Shown here piece by piece: positions 23,647-35,100 of a DNA stretch of 64,000 nucleotides. The notes beneath the pieces were generated by a model. The model did not search any database. It had not been told where the DNA came from and saw only the letters and a list, made by a program, of their open reading frames with translations. The DNA comes from Dillenia suffruticosa (lineage: Eukaryota; Streptophyta; Magnoliopsida; Dilleniales; Dilleniaceae). The position numbers were made by a program, and so were the translations under genes. Where the stretch lies: the NCBI GenBank assembly GCA_033439265.1, contig JAVTVX010000016.1, positions 12,883,201 to 12,947,200 of the forward strand, read 5' to 3'. Within the stretch, counting starts at the first letter, position 1, and the number at the start of each line of letters is the position of its first letter.

Positions 23647-26033
23647 TGTCACGCCCCAAATCGGGATCGTGAACAGCCGCCCGTTGCCCCTGAATGTTGG
23701 CTGTATTTTTACAGAAAATCGGGCAGAACCTCCCCATAAATCGGAGGTTTCCCGTGTACAATTAAACTTGTATGATCAATGTCATCCTGTACAATACACA
23801 AATGGTCATCCCGGCCTCTCCAAAATCAACAAACACCACAGCCAACATTCAGAACAACGCAAGGCTATAAACAAACCTAGCCACAGACCTCTACTATCAT
23901 GCCCAACTAGAGCATGAGCAGCCGCTATACCGAGCGGATCTAAGTTTATACAATGTATAACACATTTTCCAAGTAACATTCAAATACGTACAATTGCTTC
24001 AATGCAAATGAAATATGAGAGTTAAACTATACAGTCATCCCAAAATAAGTACATGGCCAACTACGGACCTCTATGTCAAGACCTCGCAGGGTCGAAACTA
24101 AATTAAAAGTAAATCTTACCGTCGGAAATACCAACTCCACCCTAGAGCCTGTAACGTCGCTCTATCACAATAAACCTGTCTGAGGAGAGAAAATAGAGGG
24201 GTGAGTATCATGGGAAGATACTCAGTGAGTGAGGGGGATAATATCCAGCATAAATAGCATAGGTGAACAATTGGAGTGTCAAATAACATCATTTGAAACA
24301 AAAATTTACATTTCGCGACAAAACATGATATGTTTAACAATTTGAAATCATTTAATCAATCACACGATAATAAGCATATATGCATCCATTTAAAATCAAG
24401 TAATGTCAGAGCGAGCCAAAAATAGTCCCGGCAAAGGTCAACCGTGACCAAGGACAGGCGCGTCGGGGGTTTTTTTATTATGCATAAACTTTAAAACGCT
24501 CTCTACCCCGACGTTGGCCATGAGCTCACTGGGGCCAACTCATCAATGTGTATAGGACCCCGCCCGATGCTAGACGGTGGCGTCACACACGTCCTCCCCC
24601 TATGTGGGTTCAACCAGCCGCGCCTATAGCCTTTAGAATAAATGACGTTTGCGGATACCTCCTGCAGAAGCGTATCCGGGCAACCCGTGCCTCTACAAAC
24701 GCCCTTCGTAGTTACGGAATCATCATAGTATCACAAGGGCACAACGTCCCATAGTATCACAAGGGCACAACGTCCCAGGGCACAACGTCCCACAAGTAAC
24801 ATTACATCATCTCATAACTAGTGGGCATCCAACCCACATAGTTCATCAAAACATTTCAAATCTACGTGCTAATACGTTTTATTGAATCATTTCAAACAGC
24901 ATATCAATGCGACAGTAGAAAAGAAATTTTAAAATTTCAAGTAATGGCACAATTATTGTTTAAATTCAAACCATGGATGCATAGTCATCGTAATTATAAT
25001 TCAAGACACTCCAATAATCACAAAACGGATTTGAAATTCAATGTCATACGTCAGATCAATGCATATCAAAACCATATTTTATCAAAAACACGGCAGAAAA
25101 CACGTTTTACTATTTTATGCAAGAGATTAGAGTCCCACTCACTGTATACGGGAGGGTGGTCACTCCCTATTTTTCAAAAAGTCTCCAAAAGACAAACCTA
25201 ATCAAATCAACAAATTTTTATATCATATAAAACCCTAATAAGGGAAAATTTATTCACACTGAGAAGTGAGCGCGTTTCTCTCACCTAGAGTTCCTCGGAT
25301 TTCAGACCTAGCTGTCATTCGCTCGTCGGATTGGTCTAAAACCTGTAATTGTTTCAAATTTCAATTATATTAGAAACAACTAAATTTCTAACACCAAACC
25401 CTAGAACTCCAACCAGATATAGTCGTTACCTGCAGTACAGAAGATGCAGGTGAGCTCTCGAAGGGGAAAGCCGGTCGCGGGCTCGTGGGCCGTCACGGAC
25501 TAGCGGGCCGATGGGCTGGCTGCTAGCGGGCTGGCCCACTGGTGGCTCACAGGCTCTCAGCCCGGCTTGCTGGCCGCAGTGGGCTTCGCGGGATGCAGTG
25601 GGCCGCGGCTGGGTCGCACGCCAGCTCGTGCTGGCTCGCGGGAGATCGCGCCCAAGGCTCGCGATGGCTTGAGGAGGCAGCGTTCGCAGGAGATCGCGCG
25701 AATACGCGCTGTGCAGAGGGTGAAGCGCTGGAGCGGGGTGCGCAAGTGAGCTCCCGAGCAGGCGTGGGCTCGCGCTGTGGAGCGCTCGGACAGTCGCGCG
25801 CTCGGCTGGGCTAGCGCAGCTCGTAAGAGATCGCGCTGTGCGGAGGAGAAAGGCTGCTCACGGGATGGGCTGCAGCGGCCGCGATCGCGGGAGGAAGGTG
25901 GAGCAGTGGGCGGCGTGCGGTGGCGGGAGAGAGGCCGCGGCGGAGAAGAGAAAGAGAGAAAGAGGGAAAGAGGGAGGGAGAGAGGGAGAGAGAGAGAGAG
26001 AGAGATAGAAAATTATTACTTTATGGTGTTACA
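23647..26033 (-). mobile_element. Solo LTR of gypsy family C
   Basis: This is a 2387-bp LTR with termini TGTCACGCCCC on the left and GGTGTTACA on the right (element orientation TGTAACACC to GGGGCGTGACA). It is flanked by the perfect duplication AATCG (23642-23646 and 26034-26038). The uninterrupted site is preserved in A's 3' LTR near 5934. No internal sequence is present, as expected after LTR-LTR recombination. It carries a stem-loop (24203-24223), a 26-bp tandem repeat and a markedly GC-rich block (about 25440-25950) whose open frames I do not accept as genes. Confidence 0.93.
24725..24791. repeat. 26-bp tandem repeat in solo LTR C
   Basis: Two identical 26-bp units (24725-24750 and 24751-24776, core CACAAGGGCACAACGTCCC) are followed by a 15-bp partial copy to 24791. 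This is a local duplication within the LTR. Confidence 0.9.
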
Positions 26034-26394
26034 AATCGTGCTATCTCAAGATGGAGATCACGACTGCAGAGGGTGAGAGAGATAGAGAAAGAAGTTTCAA
26101 CTACAAACGGCAAGAAAGGGCGAGGGAGAACAGCTGCGCGATTGTAAGTGGTAAAGGAATCATGCCACTATAGAGGACGAATCGCCTCAATGAGAGAGAA
26201 GATTTGATCGCTTGAAATAGAGAGATGTCAGGCTGGTGATAGAATAGGGCTAAGATGGGGGTGGTGGCGGTGTTGATTTCTGGAGAGGGGAAGGAGAGAG
26301 CAATGCGAGAGTGACAGAGAGATGAAAGAGAGAGGAAGAGAGCAAAGTGAGAAATTGGGAAAATGGAATGGGTTTTTTTTTTCTCGGTGCTACA

Positions 26395-26591
26395 ATCCTT
26401 GACTTTCTTTCTCAACCATTTTCCTTTAAATTCCATCCTTATGTTCTTATCCTCCCTTACGAGTAGCTCCGTTTTCTATACTAAATTGCATGGATAACTC
26501 AATTCTAGGTTCATTTTCCGAATTGATTTTCATAAAAGCTAATAAACGAGTAACCAAGGAACAATAAGGAAAATTAATCTTATCAGGGCTA
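26395..26591. other. Unassigned sequence between element A and CACTA2
   Basis: These 197 bp are outside A's LTR and before the CACTA2 terminus. I see no frame, repeat or motif. They may be older host or transposon sequence that was the target of both elements. Confidence 0.4.
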
Positions 26592-28186
26592 TACTACAAA
26601 CAAATGCACTATTCAGATGGACAAAAACTGTATGCTAAGCATACTAAAACCGTCAGCAGAACCTTCTCCAATGGATATGTGTTCAATCAGCTATATACCA
26701 GTCGAGATAGATCTATCTTGACAGTTTTGATATCCATTAGAGTATGTGATTAATTTATAGTGACGACTAGAAATGTGGTAATAAAATTACTATCTTTTAT
26801 CATCGATTTCAAAAGTATCAATAAAAATTACTATATTTTATCATCGGTTATTATGTATATTATGAACTATTACTAACTTTTATTGTTAGTTACCACAACT
26901 ATTAAGAAATATTACTGTCATTTATCATTGGTTACTACATATATTAGAAAATGTTACTACATTTTATCATCAATTACCACTTATTTATCACATGTTACTA
27001 CTTGTATTATCGATTACCACAAGTGAGGAAAAATTACTGTTTTTATTGTCGGGTTAGAAAATGTTAGTATAAGTTATTATAGGTTACCACATGGTTTGTC
27101 TTGTATCATCATGGTTACCGTCTTGTATCAATATTACTCTCTCTCTCTCTTTTATCATCATATTATGTTAAAAATGTTACTCATTTTTATTCTCTGTTAT
27201 TTCAAGTGTAAAAAAAAATTACTATTAAGTTACCACTAATTTACTGCCCACTGTTACCACATGATTACCACATAATATCAATAATGATGGCTTTTTTAAG
27301 ATGGTTGATAAATTAAAAAACTAAAAAATAAATAAATTAGAAAAACAATATAAATATAATAAGCATTGTAATTGATACAAAATAAAATGATTAATACATA
27401 TATGACAAAAAATAGAGAAAAGATTACATATCCCACAACTACATGTCTTTTGAGATATTCCAAACCAAAAATATTCATCACAGATTCTGAAAGTATCTTT
27501 ATCCACAATCATAGTTTCTGAAAGTATTTTTATCCACAATCTTTTGTGTCAATCTATTCACTAAAAACCGATAGTGAAATAATGAAATTATTATAAATAA
27601 TAAATAATGTTTGTAAATGAAAATATTACTAGAAAAGAGAGCAGAGAGCAGAGAGCACATCCTTTCTCTAAATCCAAAACATTTTGATAGTATTGATATC
27701 TATATTTTTTCACAACTTCTCAAAATAAAAATTAAAGACATATTTTAATTTTAAATTTCAAATTAAAATAAAAATAATATGTTTATTTTTAAAACCTGGG
27801 TAACATCTTGAATGATTGAAATTGTTCGATTGAACTTGTTCTTTCTTAAAATAGTTGTGATTTTTCATACAATACTCATCCTTCATCCGTTAAATCTTTC
27901 GAATACCCAACGTGATTAACTTTTGATAAAATTTTACAAAGTGTGAGTGAGAAAAGTGTAAATGGATTAGGAGAGAAGAGGATTCAAGGGAAGGATGGAA
28001 AAATTTTGATAGTGGAGCTTTCGTCTACGTATGATTTATAATATATTATTTTTACAAACAAATTTTCAAAACTCCACTGCTTTTTCTCCCGCCTCTTTTT
28101 TCATTACCGTGTTTCTTAATTCCTCACAATTTTTTTATACTTTTAATCAATACTGCAATGTGTCTTTCATATTCCTTAACACTTAC
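26592..28186 (+). mobile_element. CACTA2: left-end fragment of an En/Spm-type element
   Basis: The terminus TACTACAAACAAATGC at 26592 aligns with the CACTACGAAATAAATGC terminus of CACTA1 (first base C to T), and the bases before it are CTA. Similarity to the left part of CACTA1 continues. The first stretch is a hairpin (26701-26722) and TTATCRTCGGTTA-type subterminal repeats to about 27290. After these come the block at about 27300-27560 (like 31200-31500) and the AT-rich block to about 28130 (like 31770-32310). No transposase sequence or right terminus is visible. The copy therefore appears truncated near the MITE. Confidence 0.7.
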
Positions 28187-28189
28187 TTA

Positions 28190-28656
28190 GTGCCCGTTTG
28201 GCAGAGTTTTTTTTTAGTTTTTTTTTCTCCTTATAAGGAGAAACCCTACCAAATGGGATTTTTTTTAAACTCTTTAAAAAAAAAAGTTTTTTTTTCATGA
28301 AGAGTAATTTAAAAAGCAACTTTTAAATAAAAGCTCTTGGGAGGAGCTTTTACTTCTCCTTTTTTTAATATTCCAGTTTTTTCAAAAATTTATATTTTTT
28401 TATTCCGTTTATATTTTCACATAATTATTTTTATTCCATTAATATTTTCATTTAAATGATACAAAATTTCAAATATATTCATTAATTTTTAACTTTTAAC
28501 TTTATTTCAAGAATAAAAAAGTAAAAAAAAATTAACTACTTTATTTCAAAAATAAAAAAACCAAACAACTTTTAATTTCTTTTTAAATTAATTAATTTTT
28601 ATTTCTTTTTAAAATGAGAAAATAAGCAAAAAAAAAGGGCCTACCAAAACGGGCAC
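28190..28656. mobile_element. 467-bp MITE with GTGCCCGTTT terminal inverted repeats
   Basis: The ends are GTGCCCGTTTGGCAG and, inverted, GTGCCCGTTTTGGTAG. The flanking bases are TTA on both sides (28187-28189 and 28657-28659). The interior is T/A-homopolymer rich with no coding capacity. The 3-bp TTA duplication favours a PIF/Harbinger (Tourist-like) MITE. A hAT origin is possible if the true boundaries differ by a few bases. Confidence 0.7.
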
Positions 28657-28659
28657 TTA

Positions 28660-28929
28660 GTTTCTATTCGAGTTAAGCAAGCAGCTAAACAGAGAATAAG
28701 GTGATGTTCTTAGGAATGAGTTCAGTGGATCAAAGAAGGTAATGCGGCTACCAGATTTTCTACAAGAACCTTCCATGTTTCCCTTCTACTGAGGAGGGAA
28801 AATGCTATTAATTCTCTTAAGAGAAGTGCTTTTTCAGCCTTTCTAAAAAGTTGTTTTTTGGAAGGCCTTATTCCTGAAGTGTTGTCTGAGCATGTGAATC
28901 CTTTTAAATTTTTGCACTCCAATTGACGG
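28660..28929. other. Unassigned sequence between MITE and element E
   Basis: This stretch holds a 66-codon minus-strand open frame (28722-28922) and plus-strand fragments, none with a recognisable motif. It could be degraded 5' sequence of element E or older flanking DNA. Confidence 0.3.
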
Positions 28930-29269
28930 AAGAAATTAAGATGCTAGACTTTTGTATGGATTACAAGAATGCTCTATTTTTGGATCGGAGGTCAACCTTA
29001 TTCAGGTGGAGAATGAGTATTCAGTTGCCTTTCCTGAAGAGTTACTAAGGTTACTTCTAGATCAAGAATTTGATTTCGCCATTGATTTACTCTCTGGAAC
29101 GGCACCAATCTCTATTTCTCTTTATACGATGGATCTTGTAGAATTAAAGGAGTTGAAGGTGCCGTTGCAAGAATTACTCGATAAAGGATTTATTAGGCTG
29201 AGTTCTTTCCTGTAGAAAGCACCAGTTTTGTTTGTTAAAAAGAAAGATGATACCTTGTGGTTTTGCATT
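28930..29269 (+). pseudogene. Element E gypsy pol, protease-RT linker and RT start (left of insertion D)
   Basis: This plus-strand frame (28952-29215) matches the linker and RT N-terminus of elements A and B: VAFPEELLRLLLDQEFDFAIDL, GTAPISI, LKELKVPLQELLDKGFIRL. A stop interrupts it just before the APVLFVKKK motif, and the frame then runs to the Cys-Ile of the conserved CIDY motif. There, at 29269, element D begins. The continuation is at 49493. E is in the opposite orientation to all other large gypsy elements here. Its gag and 5' LTR are not seen. Confidence 0.85.
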
Positions 29270-30075
29270 TGTCATACCCCAAATCCATCCCCTCGTCGGG
29301 GTTTCATAGGTGACGGACTGCTTGGTTCTCACTAAGGCTCAATCACTTGTATGGTAGTAGAAATCATATTAAAATAATAGATTTTTCATTAATTTAAATT
29401 ACTACATTTTACAAAAGTCTTTTATAGATAACAAAGTAACGGAACTTTTGTACTAAAAAACTTATCCCAACAGAACTATCTCTACCCATTCATTTAATCT
29501 TTCTCGATCTTTATTTCGACAGGATCTAAAACAATTTTTTGTCTGAGCTTGATAATTCAATGAGATCCATGTGTGCATGTGTAAAAATTATTTATAAAAT
29601 TATATAATAATGACTTTACTGTAAAATATTTTTGAAAAGCTTTCAATGCAACAACATGCATAATTGAATAATAATGGTAACACAACACAGTACAAGTAAC
29701 AGTTCACTTTCGTTTATCTCTCCATAAGAATAGTGTCCTTATCCCTCCTACGAGATACATTTCCGGAAAGGTTTATAAATCTCCCCCGCATTAAGTGGAC
29801 AAACCTCCTATCCACAATAATGGGATGCTACCAGTATGTATTTTGACGTTTGACAACCTTGTTTGCTCAAACTATCTCCACACATACCGGCTTATATAAC
29901 AATCACAAATACATATATTGATTTAGTAGTAAGAAAATCATTGTAATAATAGTAAATCATGATTGTAATAAAAAATTGTGATTGCAGTAAAAAAATCATG
30001 TTGTAGTAGAAAATCACGGTATTTATGCATAAAAATATATGAATACAAATGACACTTACTTGAAAGAGTTGCCTA
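29270..30075 (-). repeat. 3' LTR of D, distal part (left of CACTA1)
   Basis: It starts TGTCATACCCC at 29270 and matches the 5' LTR from 47662 to about 48475. It ends in GTTGCCTA at 30075, exactly where CACTA1 begins. In the intact 5' LTR the same site reads GTTGCCTAGGATC. Confidence 0.92.
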
Positions 30076-30181
30076 CACTACGAAATAAATGCTCTATCCA
30101 GACGGCCGAAAACCATGCGGTAAACCTAGTAAAACCATCAATAGAATTCCAATGGATAGACCTTCAGTTGGCTATATACTA

Positions 30182-30203
30182 GTCAGGATTGGTCTTTCCT
30201 GAC
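30182..30203. repeat. Conserved subterminal hairpin of CACTA1
   Basis: The arms GTCAGGA and TCCTGAC are separated by eight bases, about 107 bp inside the left terminus. CACTA2 has a hairpin at the equivalent place (26701-26722, core AGATAGATCTATCT), with changed bases but preserved pairing. Confidence 0.6.
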
Positions 30204-30279
30204 AATTCTGGTCACCGTTGGAGCATGTTTCAACCTATACAAGCGGTTAGAGAAGTGTTGCGAAACTATCTTGACTTGT

Positions 30280-31200
30280 ATCGGTTTAAAAAATAATAGT
30301 AAAAGTTACTACCTATTATCGTCGGTTATTACATGTGTTCGGAAATATTACTGCATTTATCATTGGTCATCATAAGTGTTAAGAATTGTTGTTGTCTTGT
30401 ATCGGTTTAAAAAACGTTAGTAAAAATTATTATCTATTATCGTCAGTTATCACATATGTTAGAAAATGTTACTATATTTATCGTCGGTCACTATAAATGT
30501 TAAGAATTGTTATTGTTTTGTATCGCTTAAAAAAAATGGTAAAAGTTACTAATTATTATCAACGGTTATCATGCGTTAGGAAATGTTACAATATTTATAT
30601 CGATCACCATAAGTGTTAAAAATTATTATTATTATTTATCATCGGTTATCACAAATATTTGTAAATGTTACTACTTTATCGTCGGATATATAATTGTTAC
30701 GAATTGCGTTTTTATTGTTGGTTACAGAAATATTAGAAAATGTTAATGGATCGTTACCAAGTGTTCGGAAAAATTACTATTTTTTATTATTAATATTGTC
30801 AGTTAGAAAAAAAATGCATTGAGATTAGTTATCACATGTATCGTCAATTATTACCTAGTTAGGAAATGTTACTATTTTTTTATCGTCAAGTCTTTTATTA
30901 TCGGTTACGACATATCTTACTATAAGTTACTATTACAACACATCTTACTATAAGTTACTATCTTGTATCACATATCTTACTATAACTTACTATCTTGTAT
31001 CATCAATTACTACAAGTGTGAAAAAATATTACTTGATTACGAAAAGTGTTAGAAAAGTTGTTTGATTGATTAGAAAAATGGCTAGAAAAATTATTATCTT
31101 TGTGAAAATTATAATAGGAAATGTAGCTACATTATCGTCATCATAACTTAGACAAGTATTTTTGTGGGAAGATTACTACCTTTCGATTATCACAATATTA
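30280..31200. repeat. Left subterminal repeat zone of CACTA1
   Basis: Variants of TTATCRTCGGTTAYCAC, alternating with RTTACTAC-type spacers, recur about every 35-60 bp (for example near 30318, 30358, 30440, 30478, 30556, 30648 and 30676). Subterminal repeats of this kind are the binding sites of the accessory protein (TNPA-like) in En/Spm elements. That role is inferred here from the family. Confidence 0.65.
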
Positions 31201-34029
31201 GGAAAGCAGTACTGATCATAAAAATAATATAAAATATATGACAATCTTGATGGACACATATAAGAAAAAAAAAAGATCACATATTCTTTTCTGAGATATT
31301 GTTGTATCGCCAAAAATGTTATAATCACAATTTGAAAACAGAATCCACCAGCAGCAGTATGTAACGAACCTGCATCATCAAAAATATTGCCATCACACAA
31401 TTTAAAACAAAATCCCCTTATCCTAGCACAATCTATTCATAAAACCAACTTTATATAGCTTCTTTCAATCTATTCATAAAAACCAATAACTAGTAAAATA
31501 GTGAAATGAATATTGGTACATGATAAAAAATAGTTGTAAATGAAAATATTACCTTTTGGGATAGAGTCAGGTGGTGATAATGATAGTTGGTCTCTATGTG
31601 TACTCCCAGTATCTGATGGTATTGAAGAAATCTAATTGTATAAATAATTTGGATTATTATTTAAAGACAAAAGCGAAATTAGATAATTATTGACAACTAT
31701 TCAAAATAAAAAAAAATTAGAAACAGATAATTATTAATGATCTCACAAAAAAATCATCTATTTAGTTTTAAACCAAACTTGGGGTAGTATCTTGAGATGA
31801 TTGGGGTTCTTCAGACTCACATGTTCTTGGGATGGTTATTATTCTTCGTGGTCAGTTACGATACTTAGTTTAGTTCGTCCCATATTTATCACTATCTAGA
31901 AAAATTTTAAATGTTTCAAAATATAGTGTAACCCAAATTTTTATTTAAAAAAGTAATTACCTTTTCATAAAACTTTAGAAATATATTATAAAGTGTTTCA
32001 GTGAAAGCTTGAGTGAGAGGTGTACATGGGTTAGGGACTAAAGTTCTCGATTTTTAGTTGAAAGTATTTTGTAGGAATAAGATTTAACTTGAGTTAAAAG
32101 TTTTGAAAGTTTTAAGAGAATAAGAGATTTTAAGAGAATGAGAGTATTTTTGAGAGAAAGAGAAGTTTTGATAGTTTGCGAAATGATTTCTAATATATTT
32201 TGGAGAGTTTTTGAAGGTAAAGAGATGAATGATTTATAATATATTTAGAGAGGTTTTTAAGGGAAATAAAAGTTTAGATGGTTTCTAAAATAATTTATAA
32301 CGCATTTTTTCCCACTTTTTTTCATACTTTTACTTATTATCGTTATTTTTCAATATTTTACCACTTTTTAGAACTTTTATTTTAATGATTAGTACAACAA
32401 TTCTCAACTCCTATTATAACATTGTTACTACATTGTTGTTATATTGTTCAGTTACATTATTTAAATTAATAATATTAATTTTACCATCATTAACTTAATT
32501 CTTATTTTAATTTTTTATAGAATTATGATTTTGGCTAATAATGGATTAGAGGAGAGTTGCCCATGTGCAGCTAAGAACTCAGCACACATGCATATACAAT
32601 TTGGAAAATATTGTCGTTCTCTTTACCCACTTTTTCCTTTTCTTCCATTTTATCATTATCAGTATTATACATACACATATACATGTCTTTTTATTTATTA
32701 TTCAAAAATTCACTTACTACATTATTATCTTATTATTACATTCTTTTATCATTACGTTATTACTATAACATTACTATATTATTACTACATCTTTTATTAT
32801 TATATTATTACTATATTATTCTTTCTCATGCAATAACTATATCATACCGTGATTGATTATTACATTATTTAAATTAATAATACTCATTACACTATATATA
32901 TCACTATACTTATTTATTTTAAATTTTATAATTGAGAAATATGACTTTGCGATGATAAAATTATGAAATGAAATGTAATGATATAATTAATTATGTTACA
33001 TCATATATAATATTATTTAAATCATATTTAATAGTTATTATTTTATTATGTTATTAGAAAATGTAATTGGAAAATGAATGCAATGTAAATTACTTCTTTT
33101 TCAATTCCGCACAAACTCAAAAACATTTAAATAACTTGAAATATTATTTAAAATATTTAAATTACTAATAATTTTATTTAAATTAATGATGATAAAAAAT
33201 AAAAAAATTATATGAAATTTAATTTATGTTTAAGAGATCCCTTCCAACTTTGGCCAAGAGAGATGAATTTTATTGAGATTAATACTCATTAATACCACAC
33301 CATAACCAACGAAACCAACCAAATCTAATCCAATATGTTTTTGTATTTTCATTAATGTACAAATCAATTCTCCAATAATCTCTATCAATCATCTCACATA
33401 GGCCATGATTTTCATAAACAAATTTTGAAAATAAATTTTAAAAATCCCTTTTTCCTTTTTCCCACCATTTTTCATTACTAAATTTAAACTGCATTTTTTT
33501 AATTACACAATTTTGACAAATTTAAATTTTTAGGTGATGTTTACCTCTCTTTTTTCTTTATTCTTTATACACCCTCATTTTTTTTCCATATGTTTCCACA
33601 TATGTTATGATCATGACTTGTTAACTTTCCATATGTATTTTATATTGTTACAATTTTTTACCGTCCAATTACTACTACTACTTAACATATAATTATAATT
33701 AAAGCACTCAATTTGTTTGTTCTTTGCACCTAAGCCATTGACAGCTTAACTAAATATAAATAAAGATTAAATCTTTGTTTTCACTTAAATATTTATATCA
33801 AAACCAAATTTTTTGTGATTGTTATTATTATAACAATATTTGTATTGTTCCAACTTATTATCACTTATTACCATTCATACTTGAATACCACTTGTCAGCA
33901 CTTGTTACCATGCGCACTTGTTATCATGCACACTTCTTGAGCAATATCAGTTGTTATTTGATACTACTTGTGATCATTTGTTACCATCTATTATGCCCAT
34001 ATCACTTCACATGATCAACATTACTTCGA
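31201..34029. other. CACTA1 interior, AT-rich, no gene recognised
   Basis: The sequence from 31201 to about 32310 aligns loosely with CACTA2 (27300-28130). From 32300 to 33750 it is very AT-rich, with Tyr/Leu-rich spurious frames (32525-32856) from TTATTACTAT-type runs. If a second CACTA gene existed here, I cannot recognise it. Confidence 0.45.
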
Positions 34030-34942
34030 ACCCACTCCTTTTGATTGTTTGAGGGATTACTTTCTAAATTCAGCTTCACTTCATCATCCATACCAAATTT
34101 ATCTCTAATTTTAACATGTTTTACAACAAACCATCTTTTGTGTCTTTCATCTACTACATAAAATACCATTATTCTCTTATCATAATGTCATCTCATCAAA
34201 TAAGCAGTTTGACAACATGTAAATAGTCTTTACAATCTAGGATTCAAAGGAAGCTATCTCAATATTTGGATAACTTTTTTTTATTAACATCTTGATCTCC
34301 ATCTCCATTTGGTTTCCATCTAGAAACACCACACATATAACATGCATCATCTTTAGAATAAGCATGTATTTTCTCTTATTTCAACCCTAAATCAGAAATA
34401 GTATTTTTCACTTCATGTCAACATTTGGTAATATGTTTTTATCAGACAACAATTCTCTTAAAAACTCTAACAATGATGAAAAAAATTTATTGGTCCATCC
34501 ACACAAACACTTTAAATAATATAAGTGTACAATAGTTGTAAGCAAATTGTATTTCAATTTTAGATATATTAGTTTTTTGGCATTTTCAAGTAATTTATGA
34601 AACTTATCTGAAGCTAAAGTTGATTCATCCACCATCGATACATAAGAACTTGATTTATATACGTTGGAGGAAGAATGATGAGCTAAATGTGTGAATACAT
34701 CATGTAACATGCTAAACATATCATGGTCAAAAAGATTATTGTTGGATGCATTTTCATTACTCTCTCTATGATATATCCAGTTATTATAACCACGTTGAAA
34801 CATATAACATAACAAGTGATTGAACATTATATGTGTAGGAAATCTTAATGTATTGAAACATTTAACATAAGAACATGATATCTTTCCATCAATCAACTTC
34901 ATCACTTACTCTTAATTTAGAATACATCCATGTCATGTCCAT
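34030..34942 (-). pseudogene. TNP2-like CACTA transposase remnant
   Basis: The start is at 34940-34942 and gives a typical TNP2 beginning (MDMTWMYSKLR). It is followed by GKISCSYVKCFNTLRF with the paired Cys, HLLCYMFQRGYNNWIYHRE, MLHDVF and KFHKLLENAKK...CLCGWTNKFFSSLLEFLREL (open frame 34408-34905). In other frames, 34150-34400 reads like the TNP2 region before the catalytic core (LPLNPRL, RLFTCCQTAYLMR). At 34030-34150 it passes directly into a segment like the C-terminal DUF4216 region (VFYVVDERHKRWFVVKHV). The intervening catalytic core is therefore deleted. Frame changes near 34905 and 34400 also break it. The transposase binds and cuts CACTA ends; this one cannot. Confidence 0.8.
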
Positions 34943-35100
34943 CGTCAAAATTGTAAAATTGTAGAGGAATAAAAGAGAAATAAATGAAATGAAGATGGAA
35001 TTGCATAAGTAAGAGATAAATAAAATAAACGAAACAGATTAGAAAAAAAAGAAGAGAAATAATGACATAAAAGAGCGAAGATATTGTGAAAGAAATATAA

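Larger units (their letters stand above)
4336..26394 (-). mobile_element. Ty3/gypsy chromovirus A (Tekay/Del-like), split by B and by solo LTR C
   Basis: The order on the minus strand is 5' LTR (21486-26394, interrupted), PBS, gag (20656-21238 then 10730 down to about 9935), protease, RT/RNase H, integrase with chromodomain-like tail, PPT (6320) and a truncated 3' LTR (4336-6319). After removing B and one duplication copy, the internal region is about 5.2 kb, matching the 5.13 kb of related element B. The 3' LTR lacks the stretch equivalent to 21486-22130, so A's own target duplication cannot be checked. All frames contain stops or frameshifts. A is older than both insertions it carries. Confidence 0.9.
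21486..26394 (-). repeat. 5' LTR of element A, interrupted by solo LTR C
   Basis: It starts TGTCACGCCCC at 21486 and ends CGGTGCTACA at 26394. Without the inserted solo LTR and one duplication copy it is 2517 bp. The segments at 22130-23640 and 26034-26394 align with A's 3' LTR (4345-5935 and 5936-6319). A stem-loop lies at 22078-22093. The five bases after the LTR are ATCCT, but no partner survives at the truncated 3' LTR. Confidence 0.9.

Noticed and set aside
25542..26147. Ala/Arg/Gly-rich open frames in the GC-rich part of solo LTR C
   Set aside because: High GC removes stops in all frames. Several overlapping frames exist on both strands, and the block lies within a defined LTR.
30280..31200. 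CRISPR-like or satellite array
   Set aside because: The repeats are short, degenerate and irregularly spaced, and lie next to a CACTA terminus, which fits subterminal transposase-accessory sites. The genome is a plant's.
32525..32856. Three overlapping Tyr/Leu-rich frames, membrane-protein-like
   Set aside because: They arise from TTATTACTAT-type low-complexity sequence in CACTA1, all three frames are open, and no homology is visible.
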